Source of the DNA: UBA1738 sp045580145
Lineage (GTDB): Bacteria; Bacillota; Clostridia; UBA1381
Reading direction: 5' to 3'
Assembly: GCA_045580145.1 (NCBI GenBank)
Contig: JAZNNI010000094.1
Coordinates: forward strand, 1-64,000
Length of the DNA stretch: 64,000 nucleotides
Shown: positions 7,670 to 16,273 of the stretch, piece after piece
How the letters are laid out: every line of letters begins with the position of its first letter
Position numbering within the stretch: position 1 is the stretch's first letter
The notes under the pieces: model-generated
Seen by the model: the letters and a program-made list of their open reading frames with translations, nothing else
Told to the model about the DNA's origin: nothing
The model's database searches: none
Translations under genes and position numbers: made by a program

Positions 7670-8228
7670 ATTTTCCTCTCCAAAGTTGTGTTTTCCCTGT
7701 AGAGACTGCTGATGCACCGCTTTTTAAAATTTCAATAGTTTCTTCATCAGTTTCAATAAGTCCGCCTGCAATTATAGGTACATCTACTTTGTTCTTTAAT
7801 CGCGTTATAACCTTGATAATAGTCCCCGGCATAATCTCCACCATATGTGCCTTTGAGGATTTTATTGTTTCTATCGCCGTGTCGATTGACTGTGAGTCAA
7901 CAACAAAGAAGCGCTGTACCGTAAAAACGCCAAGCTCGCTGGCGTGTTTTATGATGCTCGTCCTTGTGCTGATAATCCCGTCAACACCAAGCATCTTTAC
8001 GTATTGTATTCCGCTTCTGTCCCTGCCTATTCCGTCAGCTAAATCAAGGTGAATAAATAACTTCTTCCCATTATTATGCAGAATTTTAATATCTTCTTCC
8101 AAGCTAAGTATATCAGGAGAAAGATGAAACACAATTTTTACGTTTGAAGAAGCCGCAGATAGCAGCTCTTCACGGGTACGTACCGCTGCAATTACCCTGT
8201 TATTTTCAAGACCGGACTTTTTTGTCAT
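7662..8228 (-). CDS. glpP: Glycerol-3-phosphate responsive antiterminator
   Basis: The 188-residue protein is a full-length GlpP/YgcP family member. It is a TIM-barrel-like protein with NRVIAAVRTREEL at the N-terminus, HLDLADGIGRDRSGIQY near 67, EIMPG near 130 and IIAGGLIETDEE near 150. In Bacillus, GlpP binds glycerol-3-phosphate and lets RNA polymerase read through a leader terminator of glpD. Here no glpD, glpF or glpK lies nearby. The gene follows an Ldh2-type dehydrogenase and malic enzyme whose own leader carries a terminator (10640-10677), so that leader is a candidate target. It has a promoter of its own at 8266-8294. Confidence 0.9.
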   Translation of the reverse strand: MTKKSGLENNRVIAAVRTREELLSAASSNVKIVFHLSPDILSLEEDIKILHNNGKKLFIHLDLADGIGRDRSGIQYVKMLGVDGIISTRTSIIKHASELGVFTVQRFFVVDSQSIDTAIETIKSSKAHMVEIMPGTIIKVITRLKNKVDVPIIAGGLIETDEETIEILKSGASAVSTGKTQLWRGKYE

Positions 8229-8265
8229 AACAGAAATCCTTTCTAAGTTGATACTATCTTCTTAG

Positions 8266-8294
8266 ATTTTATCATATTTATTTTCACTTTTCAA
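8266..8294 (-). promoter_or_regulatory. Candidate promoter of glpP-HAD
   Basis: TTGAAA (8294-8289), 17 nt, TAAAAT (8271-8266) on the minus strand, in the 90-nt gap between the malic enzyme gene and glpP. Confidence 0.5.
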
Positions 8295-8318
8295 GAAAAA
8301 TTATCTATCATCAGATCT

Positions 8319-9491
8319 TTATATCCGTGCAACACCTGTATCCTTTGCAACCTTGATGACTGCCTCAGCAACCGCCGGAGCAACTCTTTTATCAAGAGCG
8401 GAAACAATAATATTTTCCTCGCTTATTTCATCATCTGGAATAAGCGAAGCTAAAGCATAAGATGTCGCAACCTTCATTTCTTCATTTATGCATTTTGCTC
8501 GACAGTCGAGCGCACCGCGGAATATACCCGGAAACGCAAGAACGTTATTAATCTGATTTGGAAAATCTGACCTTCCTGTTCCGACAACCCTTGCACCTGC
8601 TTCTTTTGCGACGTCAGGCATTATTTCAGGAGTAGGATTTGCCATAGGAAACATAATTGCATCCTTTGCCATAGTTTTAACCATTTCCGCTGTAACAAGA
8701 TTTGGGGCAGAAACACCAATAAACACATCGCTATCTGCAAGAGCATCTGCCAATGTACCTGTTTTATGTTCGAGGTTTGTAACCTTTGCTAATTCTTCCT
8801 GAGCACTGTTGTTATCAGGATTTCCTTCATATATGATTCCAAATTTGTCACAATATGTAAGGTTTTTTACACCCATATTCATCAGGTGCTTCCCTATTGC
8901 AATTCCGGCTGAGCCTGCTCCGTTTATAACAACTTTTACTTTATCTATATCCTTCTTTACAAGCTTTAATGCATTTATAAGCGCCGCAGCCACAACAATC
9001 GCTGTACCGTGCTGGTCATCGTGAAATATAGGAATGTCACATATTTTTTTAAGTTTTTCTTCAATTTCAAAGCAACGCGGAGCTGATATATCCTCAAGAT
9101 TTATACCGCCAAAACTTCCGGACAAAAGATATATTGTGCGTACAATCTCGTCAACATCTTTTGACTTAATGCAAAGAGGGAAAGCATCAACACCTGCAAA
9201 CTCTTTAAATAATGTGCATTTTCCCTCCATAACCGGCATACCTGCTTCAGGGCCAATATCTCCAAGCCCTAAAATGGCAGTGCCGTCTGTAACAACAGCT
9301 ACAAGGTTGGATCGACGCGTCAATTCATAAGATTTATCAATGTCGTTGCTTATAACAAGACACGGTTCAGCCACACCCGGAGTGTATGCCAGCGATAAAT
9401 CCTCTTTTGTATTTATGCTTGCACGGGAAATTACCTCTATTTTTCCCTGCCACTCATAATGCTTTTTTAGTGATTCTTGTCTTATGTCCAT
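8319..9491 (-). CDS. NAD(P)-dependent malic enzyme (oxaloacetate-decarboxylating)
   Basis: The 390-residue protein is a short bacterial malic enzyme that converts malate to pyruvate and CO2 with NAD(P)+. Visible motifs are LAYTPGVAEPC (residues 33-43), the metal region LEDISAPRCFEIEEKL near 140, HDDQHGTAIVV near 160 and the Rossmann motif INGAGSAGIAIG near 190. It lies 3 nt after the Ldh2-type gene, so the two are one transcript. With the PEP carboxykinase at 16274-18052 it could complete a PEP to oxaloacetate to malate to pyruvate route. Coenzyme preference cannot be read with certainty. Confidence 0.94.
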   Translation of the reverse strand: MDIRQESLKKHYEWQGKIEVISRASINTKEDLSLAYTPGVAEPCLVISNDIDKSYELTRRSNLVAVVTDGTAILGLGDIGPEAGMPVMEGKCTLFKEFAGVDAFPLCIKSKDVDEIVRTIYLLSGSFGGINLEDISAPRCFEIEEKLKKICDIPIFHDDQHGTAIVVAAALINALKLVKKDIDKVKVVINGAGSAGIAIGKHLMNMGVKNLTYCDKFGIIYEGNPDNNSAQEELAKVTNLEHKTGTLADALADSDVFIGVSAPNLVTAEMVKTMAKDAIMFPMANPTPEIMPDVAKEAGARVVGTGRSDFPNQINNVLAFPGIFRGALDCRAKCINEEMKVATSYALASLIPDDEISEENIIVSALDKRVAPAVAEAVIKVAKDTGVARI

Positions 9492-9494
9492 AAC

Positions 9495-10607
9495 TTAATC
9501 CTCCCAAGGGAACTTATACTGCGAAAGTCCCAGCTCGTCTCTAACTGCAATAATTTCTTTCTGCACAGATTCATTAATAGGAACTCCGTCCTTTCTTGCA
9601 AGACGAACAAGGTGTTCTTTTTCACCTGCCGAATAAATTTTCTCTGCTCCGGGAGCTTTCTTTGAATTGCGGACAGAGCGGATAATCTCGCCTGCTTTCT
9701 TTCTGCAAAGGTCTTCTCCTAAGAAATGATTTGTATCAATAGCAATAAAGAAATGACCAAGATGATACGGTGATTTGTTTCCGTCTGCATCCTTTCCGTC
9801 GAGTGCTTTTCCATATGCACCATCCTGAAGTACCGCTGAAAGAAGTTCTACTGCCATAGCATAGCCATAGCCTTTGTATCCTCCAAGAGCTTCACCTATA
9901 CCACCAAGAGTTGTAAGAGCAGCTGTGCCATTTCTTATCATTTTAAGTGCTTTTCCTGCATCACCCTCTATAGCTTCACCATTTTGGCCGATAATTGTTC
10001 CCGGATGTACGTCCTCCCCTATTCTCTCATAATATTCAACTTTACCATTTTGAGTAATTGATGATGCACAGTCAATTAAGAAATCAAAATCTTCGTCAGT
10101 CGGAATGCCTATAGTAAGAGGATTTGTTCCAAACATACCCTCAACACCAAACGTAGGTGCTACAGACGGGCGCGCATTTGTTCCTGTCATACCTATACAG
10201 CCTTCCTTACAAGCCATACTCGGATAATATCCTGCAATACCATAATGGCATGAATTACGAACAACTACCATACCCATACCATATTCTTTTGCCTTGTCGA
10301 TTGCCATTCTCATAGCCTTGTAGCCTATAACCTGTCCCATTCCGTCGTGTCCGTCCACAACAGCTGTAGTAGGTGTCTCTTTGATGATTTCAAAATTTGT
10401 AACAGGGTTTTGAATACCATCTCTTATTCTGTCTAAATAAATTGGTTTGAACCTGTTGACTCCGTGAGATTCAATACCTCTTTTATCTGATTCCAAAAGC
10501 ACATCTGCACAGATTTCAGCATCCTCTCTTGGTATCCCGTAACCCACAAATGCATCTATTACAAAATTTGTAATAGTGTCCCAATTAACTATGTTTGTTT
10601 TTGCCAT
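9495..10607 (-). CDS. Malate/L-lactate dehydrogenase family oxidoreductase (Ldh2 type)
   Basis: The 370-residue product belongs to the Ldh2/YlbC/ureidoglycolate dehydrogenase family of NAD(P)-dependent 2-hydroxyacid dehydrogenases. Family features are ESDKRGIESHGVNRF near 43, VVRNSCHYGIAGYYPSMA near 115 with the catalytic His, and the GLGGIGEALGGYKGYG-like loop (TTLGGIGEALGGYKGYG) near 235. I chose the ATG at 10607, preceded by GGAGGATTACATA; the frame extends upstream to 10688 but through the leader terminator. Its position directly before malic enzyme makes malate the likeliest substrate. Lactate or a sugar-derived 2-hydroxyacid remain possible. Confidence 0.9.
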   Translation of the reverse strand: MAKTNIVNWDTITNFVIDAFVGYGIPREDAEICADVLLESDKRGIESHGVNRFKPIYLDRIRDGIQNPVTNFEIIKETPTTAVVDGHDGMGQVIGYKAMRMAIDKAKEYGMGMVVVRNSCHYGIAGYYPSMACKEGCIGMTGTNARPSVAPTFGVEGMFGTNPLTIGIPTDEDFDFLIDCASSITQNGKVEYYERIGEDVHPGTIIGQNGEAIEGDAGKALKMIRNGTAALTTLGGIGEALGGYKGYGYAMAVELLSAVLQDGAYGKALDGKDADGNKSPYHLGHFFIAIDTNHFLGEDLCRKKAGEIIRSVRNSKKAPGAEKIYSAGEKEHLVRLARKDGVPINESVQKEIIAVRDELGLSQYKFPWED

Positions 10608-10637
10608 TATGTAATCCTCCAATTTTAATATAATATA

Positions 10638-10677
10638 GAAAAAAAGAGTACACTTATTCTGTAAAATAAGCGCACTC
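10638..10677 (-). promoter_or_regulatory. Leader terminator (attenuator) before the Ldh2-malic enzyme operon
   Basis: On the minus strand GAGTGCGCTTATT (10677-10665) pairs with AATAAGTGTACTC (10658-10646) over 13 bp around the loop TTACAG, followed by seven T. It lies inside the transcript, between the promoter at 10697-10725 and the SD of the dehydrogenase gene, so it cannot belong to the upstream gene, which has its own terminator at 10807-10834. This is the classical arrangement for regulated antitermination. Confidence 0.7.
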
Positions 10678-10696
10678 CAAAACTCCATGCAAGTTT

Positions 10697-10725
10697 ATTT
10701 TAATATACTTTTTAATATTTGTCAA
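10697..10725 (-). promoter_or_regulatory. Promoter of the Ldh2-malic enzyme operon
   Basis: TTGACA (10725-10720), 17 nt, TAAAAT (10702-10697) on the minus strand. The start site is near 10690, about 13 nt before the leader hairpin. Confidence 0.7.
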
Positions 10726-10806
10726 TACTTGTTTAAGTTTTTTGTAGGATGTTTTTTTACTTTTCTAATCTATTGCTCTCTTATTGCAGAAAATTATTTG
10801 CGCACA

Positions 10807-10834
10807 AAAACAGCTCCTAAATCGGAGCTGTTTT
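10807..10834 (-). terminator. Terminator of the large SGNH-esterase gene
   Basis: AAAACAGCTCC pairs with GGAGCTGTTTT around the loop GATTTA, with a T-tail. The same 30-nt sequence recurs after the PEP carboxykinase gene at 16237-16264. Confidence 0.85.
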
Positions 10835-10838
10835 AGCA

Positions 10839-11489
10839 CTATTTCAAAATAGTAGTTTCATTTTCATCACAAAGAGGTTCCATTCCTTCTGCATCATCCC
10901 ATACAAATACCTTAACTGTATTTGCACCCGTTATTACAAGTTCTGTTGGACAATAATTAATTCCTGCTGTGAGTGACTTATTACTCTCAACTTTAGAGTC
11001 TATCAACTTGCCATCCGCATCATACGAAGCAAAAAGTAAGGTAACATCTGTATAAGACTGAGGAGCTACGATTGTTGCGTTTTTAGCTTCATAGTCTGTT
11101 ATTGTAAGCTCCGTAAGTGGTGATTTGTCTAAGGTATTTTTTGTAAAGCAATTCTTTAAGGTAATGAGTGATGCATCTTCATTTGCCCTTATAAGCTCAT
11201 CAAACATTCCACAAATAACTCCTGCACCATAATCAGTATAATGAACTGGGTCTGCATAAATCTCAGCTCTTTCTTCTGCAGTCATTGCACCCAAGCGTTC
11301 AGCTGATATATCCTTAAAGTTTATGATAGGCACATAACTATCACACTCGTCACTTGCATCCTGCATACAATTCAAAATAAGCTTATCTTCTTCAAGGTGA
11401 TATGGTGTATAGTTTCCATTTTCGTCTGTATGATTCCAACCTGCAGGGACTACGAAGAATGGCTGTGCGCCATATAAATAAATATGCAT
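10839..11489 (-). CDS. SGNH/GDSL-type esterase, C-terminal end (frameshifted from 11392-16086)
   Basis: This 216-residue frame starts at an internal ATG and continues the upstream protein in another frame: YKKLAEDA there is followed here by HIYLYGAQPFFVVPAGWNH. It holds the last catalytic block of the SGNH hydrolase, D-x-x-H in ADPVHYTDYGAG near residue 83, followed by FDELIRAN and a small beta-rich C-terminal domain. No ribosome site precedes it, and an in-frame TAG lies four codons upstream. It is therefore the severed end of the large gene, not a gene of its own. The complete enzyme would be about 1750 residues. Confidence 0.75.
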   Translation of the reverse strand: MHIYLYGAQPFFVVPAGWNHTDENGNYTPYHLEEDKLILNCMQDASDECDSYVPIINFKDISAERLGAMTAEERAEIYADPVHYTDYGAGVICGMFDELIRANEDASLITLKNCFTKNTLDKSPLTELTITDYEAKNATIVAPQSYTDVTLLFASYDADGKLIDSKVESNKSLTAGINYCPTELVITGANTVKVFVWDDAEGMEPLCDENETTILK

Positions 11490-14400
11490 CTTCTGCTAAT
11501 TTCTTGTAGTTAGCAAGACTCTGCTCATAGCTCATATACTGATTCTCAACTGTTCCTGACCAAAGAGAAGCATCGTTTGTTCCAAGCGCTATCATTACAT
11601 AGTCTCCAGGCTTTACCTCTGTTAGATATTTCTTGTAGTTTGTAGTAGCGGTTGATGTATATGTCGCAAGGTATGAGCCTGTATTAATTCCGCCAATCGC
11701 ATAATTTACAACATTGATTCTGTCGCTTGCAAAGTTGACAATCTTATCTACCCATCCCGGATTTCCGCCAACACCTGCACAAAGTGAGTCACCTAAAATA
11801 TATAGAGTTTTTGTTTTATTGTAAATTCTTAGAGACTTGTCAATAGTTCTTGCCATAGCATAAACCACATCCTTGTATGTTATAGTATTGTTAATTGTAA
11901 CATCTTTATTAATAATACCAACATTTATAAGTTTTTTAGCATTTTCATTGATACCTGCCAAATCAGTTTTAACGTTGTTATATGTATCTCGATAATATCC
12001 ATCAGGAAGAACATTTGCAAGGATATCTGCTAAATCTGCAAAGGTTGCAGTTGCATCATAATCTGCATAAATTCCGCAAATTCCATTTAACGCTGCATAT
12101 TCTGTAAGAGCATCCTCATATGCGTAATCTACACTTATTCCATTTGCTTTGTTATATAATCTTACAGCATATCCAATCAAATCACCAATCGTTACAGAAG
12201 TATCTCTATCAAAAGTCTCTGCACTTGGAATTGCCCCAACTCCGAATGCCGCTTCAATATATTTAAGTTCTTCTTCTGTTGCATCTGTAAACATTCCATC
12301 TGAAAGCTCATATATCGATTTAAGCTTAGGCATCTCTTTACCCGCTGTTACAGCCTCAAAGATAAATCTATCATATTCGTCAACGATGCTGTCACTGTCA
12401 AGCGTAAATGTGCTGCCCGCTGAAATGATTTCATCAGTACCATACAGTTTCCATCCGCCAAAACTTTCGTCATCAACTGAAGGAAGTGTGATGCTGCCAC
12501 CCAAATTAACAGGAATTTCAGCTAAAGTACCATTTATTGTACCTAAATTAAAGCAAGCATAATAAACAATCTTATTAATTACAGCTGTTATATTGAGTTC
12601 CTTATCATTAACAGATGTCTGATAATAGTCGCCAGGATAATACTTTTCACCATTTATGTCATAGTATGCCAGTTCGTATCCTTCAGGAATTGAGTCTGCA
12701 AATGTGTTAGCTTCCGGCATCTCAATATTTTCTCCCGGAGAGAAGAATCCATCTACTTTTGTATCCTCATCTATATTGAGATGATACTTATTTGTCTTTG
12801 CATACATTGCAATATTATCCAAAAGTACATACTTGTCCTCTTCATATTTTCCGCCAAAGAAAATGAGGCAGTTTGTAAGAGCTGTTCTCGTAGTAGCTGC
12901 ACTAATTTCAATTTGTGCACGGAGAGTCTCAAAGTTTCCATTAATGCCTGAAACTCCGCTTACTTGCACAGTACCATTATCACTCGTTGGTCGTAAAGAC
13001 AAATCAGAGGCAGTATTTTCAAGTACAGTTGCATCTGCGACGATAGTATATATACCTTCTTTTTGAAGATTGAGTGCAGAGTTTCCTCCGTAAAGCTGAA
13101 TCTGAGGATAGCAATTTCCTGTTTTTCCAGAAGTAGTATTTGTTCTGAGTTCAAATACATTATTACCATTAACATCTATTATACTATTTATGGAATCACT
13201 GAATGTTCTGAATGTAAAATCAGTAAAACCATCAGTATATGTTCCATCTGCATACGAAACAGGGATATATGCATTGTTATATGCTCCTGTTTCTAAATTT
13301 TCAAAATCAGCATAGAACACAAGATTTCCAAGTTCTTCATCATATGTTGAAACAGTCAATGGCCTTAATGTCGCATATTTTCCAAGTAGCTGTGAAGTTT
13401 TAATACTTTCGCCAGCTTCACACAAATACTCGCCATCAAGCGTCCAAGCAGAAACACCCTCTATCATAGGAAGTGTAACTGTTTCTTTAGTCTCATCAAA
13501 TTCTACAAGTTCCTGAAGCTGTCCCTTAGCATCTGCAAGCATATATGAATTTTCAGGGAAATAGTAAACCATCACATTGTCAATATATGTCGCATCGGTA
13601 GCTGCATCACCTTCTCCGTTATGATTATAGTGGAATGCAAAGCTTGGAAGCTGCGGGTTAGGAGCATCTTCAGTACCTTCGCCTATAACACGGCTTCCGT
13701 TATATGTCAATGTTGTTGTTCCATATTGGTTAGTTGATTTATCTGTTGTTACTATAGCTTCTTGAGGGTAAGCTACTCTCTGCCATACCCCGCCGCTTTT
13801 AACCGTAGGATAGGTTCTGTAGCTGAAATCATACCAACCCAATCCAAAACTGCTTTGGGATGCTTCGCTGTAATAATCAAAAATCACCTGATATTTACCA
13901 TCATACATCTTATTGCCGTTGAATTTAAGTCCATAGTAACCGGTAGTCTTTCCTTCAAGCATAGTTGCATCAAAAACCTTTCCGCCAACTACCTCATCCG
14001 GATTTTTTGCAATTTCACATTTTGTAGTATTAGAAAAATTCACATACCAGCTTATACCATCCATATAGTTTGTGTCGACATAAGCAGCATCATCTCTGTC
14101 GCCCTGTTCAAAGTCCTGATAAGCAACAAGCTTACCATATTCTGATACCTTTTCCGGCGGAATACTTAGAGTTGAACGAATGGCAACCAATGTCTTGCCG
14201 ATAAAGTCATCGACATTAATTGACTCACCTGCCTCATAAAGCTTTCCATCGTACAGCCAGCCGTAGAAGTCGCCTGTCCAATCAGCATTTACTTCTTTTG
14301 CTGTTGGAAGTGTAAATGTATCTGCATTACCTAAATTAACTGTTGCTTGAGCATCGCCATAGGTAAATGTAGCATTTGTGCTTACTACAACAGGATAATA

Positions 14401-16086
14401 GGTTTTAGCAGCAAATGCAGCAGTATTAACTGTTTCACCAACTGTCAAAGTTGTGCCGTCAGCCGCTTTCCATTCAGTTACCCTGCCATCAATCTCTATT
14501 CCAAGCTCGCTTGCTGTCGGGACAACAATCTGTCCGTTTTCATCTGCAGTTTTTGCTTTAACAACACTTGATTCTTCACTTGCTTTGAAGTGTATCTTCG
14601 TTGATGGGAAGAAATAAATTGCCACATCATCATAGTATGTTGCAGTATCGTAAGCTTCTGATGCAGGATTCATTGTAAGTCCCCAGCTTTTCAAATTAGT
14701 CTGAGCGACACTAAGGGTTGTTGTAACGCTTATAGGAATCCATTTATTATAATCTGCATCTGTCGGGAATGTATATGATACACTTCCTCCACCATTATTG
14801 AACCAAACCTTTCCGCCTGTGGTATGACTTTCTGCAAAGGTATAGTCAAAACCATCCTTAAATGAATAGAATTTAAAGTCTACATTATATGTACTTGCAG
14901 GGAAAGAAAGGCCCTCCTTCATAATCGTATCTGTACGGATAAATCCATAAGACGAATCAGTCTTTGTGTATTGCTTTAATGCCTTGTTTCCGCTGTCGTC
15001 TGTTTCATAAACACCTGTTTTTGTCGTATCAACGTTAGGATAGAGAAAATATGAGTTTGCAATACTATCAAAGTACACTTTATTTATATATGTAGGAGTA
15101 TTTATTCCTGCATCCGCAATATCCCAATCGTAGTATACGAGAAGCTCACCCTTTGTATCATCATAAACAGATAAATCAAAAGGCTTTAATGTTAGGTATT
15201 TGCCAAGAAGTTCTGAAGTCGGCAACGAATATCCTGCCGGATAGAAATTCTTTCCATCCAGTGTCCAAGCACCGACCCCGTCTTTCGCAGGAAGTGTAAC
15301 AGTCGCAGCTGTTTCATCAAACTTCACAAGCTCAGTTGGATTTCCCTTTTCATCTGTTAGCATATATGAATTTTCAGGGAAATAGTAAACTCTTACATTA
15401 TCAATATATGTAGGTTCTGTATATGTATCGCCTTCGCCATTATGGTCATAATGGAAACCAAAGCTTGGAACCTGTGGGTCAGGCGCTTCCTCGGTACCAT
15501 TAACTACATTTGTTAAGTTGCCATATTTAAATGTGGCATCACCATACTGATTTACAGAATAATCAGTTGTCGCAGTAAGTTCTGCAGGATATGAAATAGT
15601 CTCCCATTCTCCGCTGTTAGTGTGGGCAAAGCTATTTCTCATACCACCCCAACCAAACCATCCGCATCCAAAGCTTGATTTATTTGCCTCGCTGTAATAG
15701 TCAAAAAGGGTATAATATTTACCGTCATACATCTTGCTTCCGTTAAACTTAAATTGGTAGTAAGCATGTTGCTGCCCTTCAAGATGAGTTGCATTTAAAA
15801 CACTCCCACCAATAGTTTCATCAGGGTTTTCAACAACGCCTCCAACCATACCATTTGCATTTGGACTATAAATCCAAGATGCACCGGTAATGTAGTCAGT
15901 GTTGACATATCCTAAAGTAGAATCGCTGCCCTGTTCAAAATCCTGAAGCATAACAAGCTCACCATACTCTGATAGTAGGGATATATCAGCGTCGGATGAA
16001 TTTGTTTCGGCACTTATCGGACTCACAAACATTGCCTGGGTAAAAAGAATTGTGATTGCACAAAAAAGAGCCAGTTTCCTTTTCAT
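11392..16086 (-). CDS. Very large secreted multimodular SGNH/GDSL esterase, N-terminal part (frameshifted)
   Basis: Starting at MKRKLALF (16086), the product has a signal peptide (hydrophobic to about 26, cleavage near ISAETN). It then has two related beta-sandwich-like modules: YGELVMLQDFEQG near 45 and YGKLVAYQDFEQG near 650, each with MYDGKY and FDYYSEA. A third, diverged copy begins near 930. Residues about 1260-1430 resemble degenerate SLH repeats (DGMFTDAT and INVGIINKD). The SGNH hydrolase follows, with ILGDSLCAGVGG (block I) and ALGTNDASLW (block III). Near 11465-11489 the frame shifts and the last 30 codons are out of frame. The modules suggest binding to a polysaccharide; related catalytic domains deacetylate pectin or xylan. 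The substrate is unproven. Confidence 0.8.
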   Translation of the reverse strand: MKRKLALFCAITILFTQAMFVSPISAETNSSDADISLLSEYGELVMLQDFEQGSDSTLGYVNTDYITGASWIYSPNANGMVGGVVENPDETIGGSVLNATHLEGQQHAYYQFKFNGSKMYDGKYYTLFDYYSEANKSSFGCGWFGWGGMRNSFAHTNSGEWETISYPAELTATTDYSVNQYGDATFKYGNLTNVVNGTEEAPDPQVPSFGFHYDHNGEGDTYTEPTYIDNVRVYYFPENSYMLTDEKGNPTELVKFDETAATVTLPAKDGVGAWTLDGKNFYPAGYSLPTSELLGKYLTLKPFDLSVYDDTKGELLVYYDWDIADAGINTPTYINKVYFDSIANSYFLYPNVDTTKTGVYETDDSGNKALKQYTKTDSSYGFIRTDTIMKEGLSFPASTYNVDFKFYSFKDGFDYTFAESHTTGGKVWFNNGGGSVSYTFPTDADYNKWIPISVTTTLSVAQTNLKSWGLTMNPASEAYDTATYYDDVAIYFFPSTKIHFKASEESSVVKAKTADENGQIVVPTASELGIEIDGRVTEWKAADGTTLTVGETVNTAAFAAKTYYPVVVSTNATFTYGDAQATVNLGNADTFTLPTAKEVNADWTGDFYGWLYDGKLYEAGESINVDDFIGKTLVAIRSTLSIPPEKVSEYGKLVAYQDFEQGDRDDAAYVDTNYMDGISWYVNFSNTTKCEIAKNPDEVVGGKVFDATMLEGKTTGYYGLKFNGNKMYDGKYQVIFDYYSEASQSSFGLGWYDFSYRTYPTVKSGGVWQRVAYPQEAIVTTDKSTNQYGTTTLTYNGSRVIGEGTEDAPNPQLPSFAFHYNHNGEGDAATDATYIDNVMVYYFPENSYMLADAKGQLQELVEFDETKETVTLPMIEGVSAWTLDGEYLCEAGESIKTSQLLGKYATLRPLTVSTYDEELGNLVFYADFENLETGAYNNAYIPVSYADGTYTDGFTDFTFRTFSDSINSIIDVNGNNVFELRTNTTSGKTGNCYPQIQLYGGNSALNLQKEGIYTIVADATVLENTASDLSLRPTSDNGTVQVSGVSGINGNFETLRAQIEISAATTRTALTNCLIFFGGKYEEDKYVLLDNIAMYAKTNKYHLNIDEDTKVDGFFSPGENIEMPEANTFADSIPEGYELAYYDINGEKYYPGDYYQTSVNDKELNITAVINKIVYYACFNLGTINGTLAEIPVNLGGSITLPSVDDESFGGWKLYGTDEIISAGSTFTLDSDSIVDEYDRFIFEAVTAGKEMPKLKSIYELSDGMFTDATEEELKYIEAAFGVGAIPSAETFDRDTSVTIGDLIGYAVRLYNKANGISVDYAYEDALTEYAALNGICGIYADYDATATFADLADILANVLPDGYYRDTYNNVKTDLAGINENAKKLINVGIINKDVTINNTITYKDVVYAMARTIDKSLRIYNKTKTLYILGDSLCAGVGGNPGWVDKIVNFASDRINVVNYAIGGINTGSYLATYTSTATTNYKKYLTEVKPGDYVMIALGTNDASLWSGTVENQYMSYEQSLANYKKLAEDAYLFIWRTAILRSPCRLESYRRKWKLYTISP

Positions 16087-16236
16087 ATTCATTCCCACTT
16101 TCTATAATAAATTTATTAGGCATAGTTATTATATCATACAATTTCACCAAAAACTATAAGAAAACAAACTTTTTATATAAGAATATTCACCAATTTTGCT
16201 AAGCGTTCACAGTATGGATTCATTTTAAACATAAAA

Positions 16237-16264
16237 AAAACAGCTCCTAAATCGGAGCTGTTTT
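16237..16264 (-). terminator. Terminator of the PEP carboxykinase gene
   Basis: The hairpin AAAACAGCTCC/GGAGCTGTTTT with a T-tail is identical over 30 nt to the terminator at 10807-10834. Confidence 0.85.
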
Positions 16265-16273
16265 AAAATAGAA

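Noticed and set aside
10608..10688. An N-terminal extension of the Ldh2-type dehydrogenase starting MEFWSALIL
   Set aside because: It would translate through the leader terminator stem, has no SD, and the family start MAKTN at 10607 has a perfect GGAGGATT.
12149..12562. Plus-strand frames of 70-140 codons inside the giant SGNH gene
   Set aside because: All are antisense to the minus-strand protein, without SD sequences; they follow from the low stop density opposite a repetitive Ser/Thr/Tyr-rich sequence.
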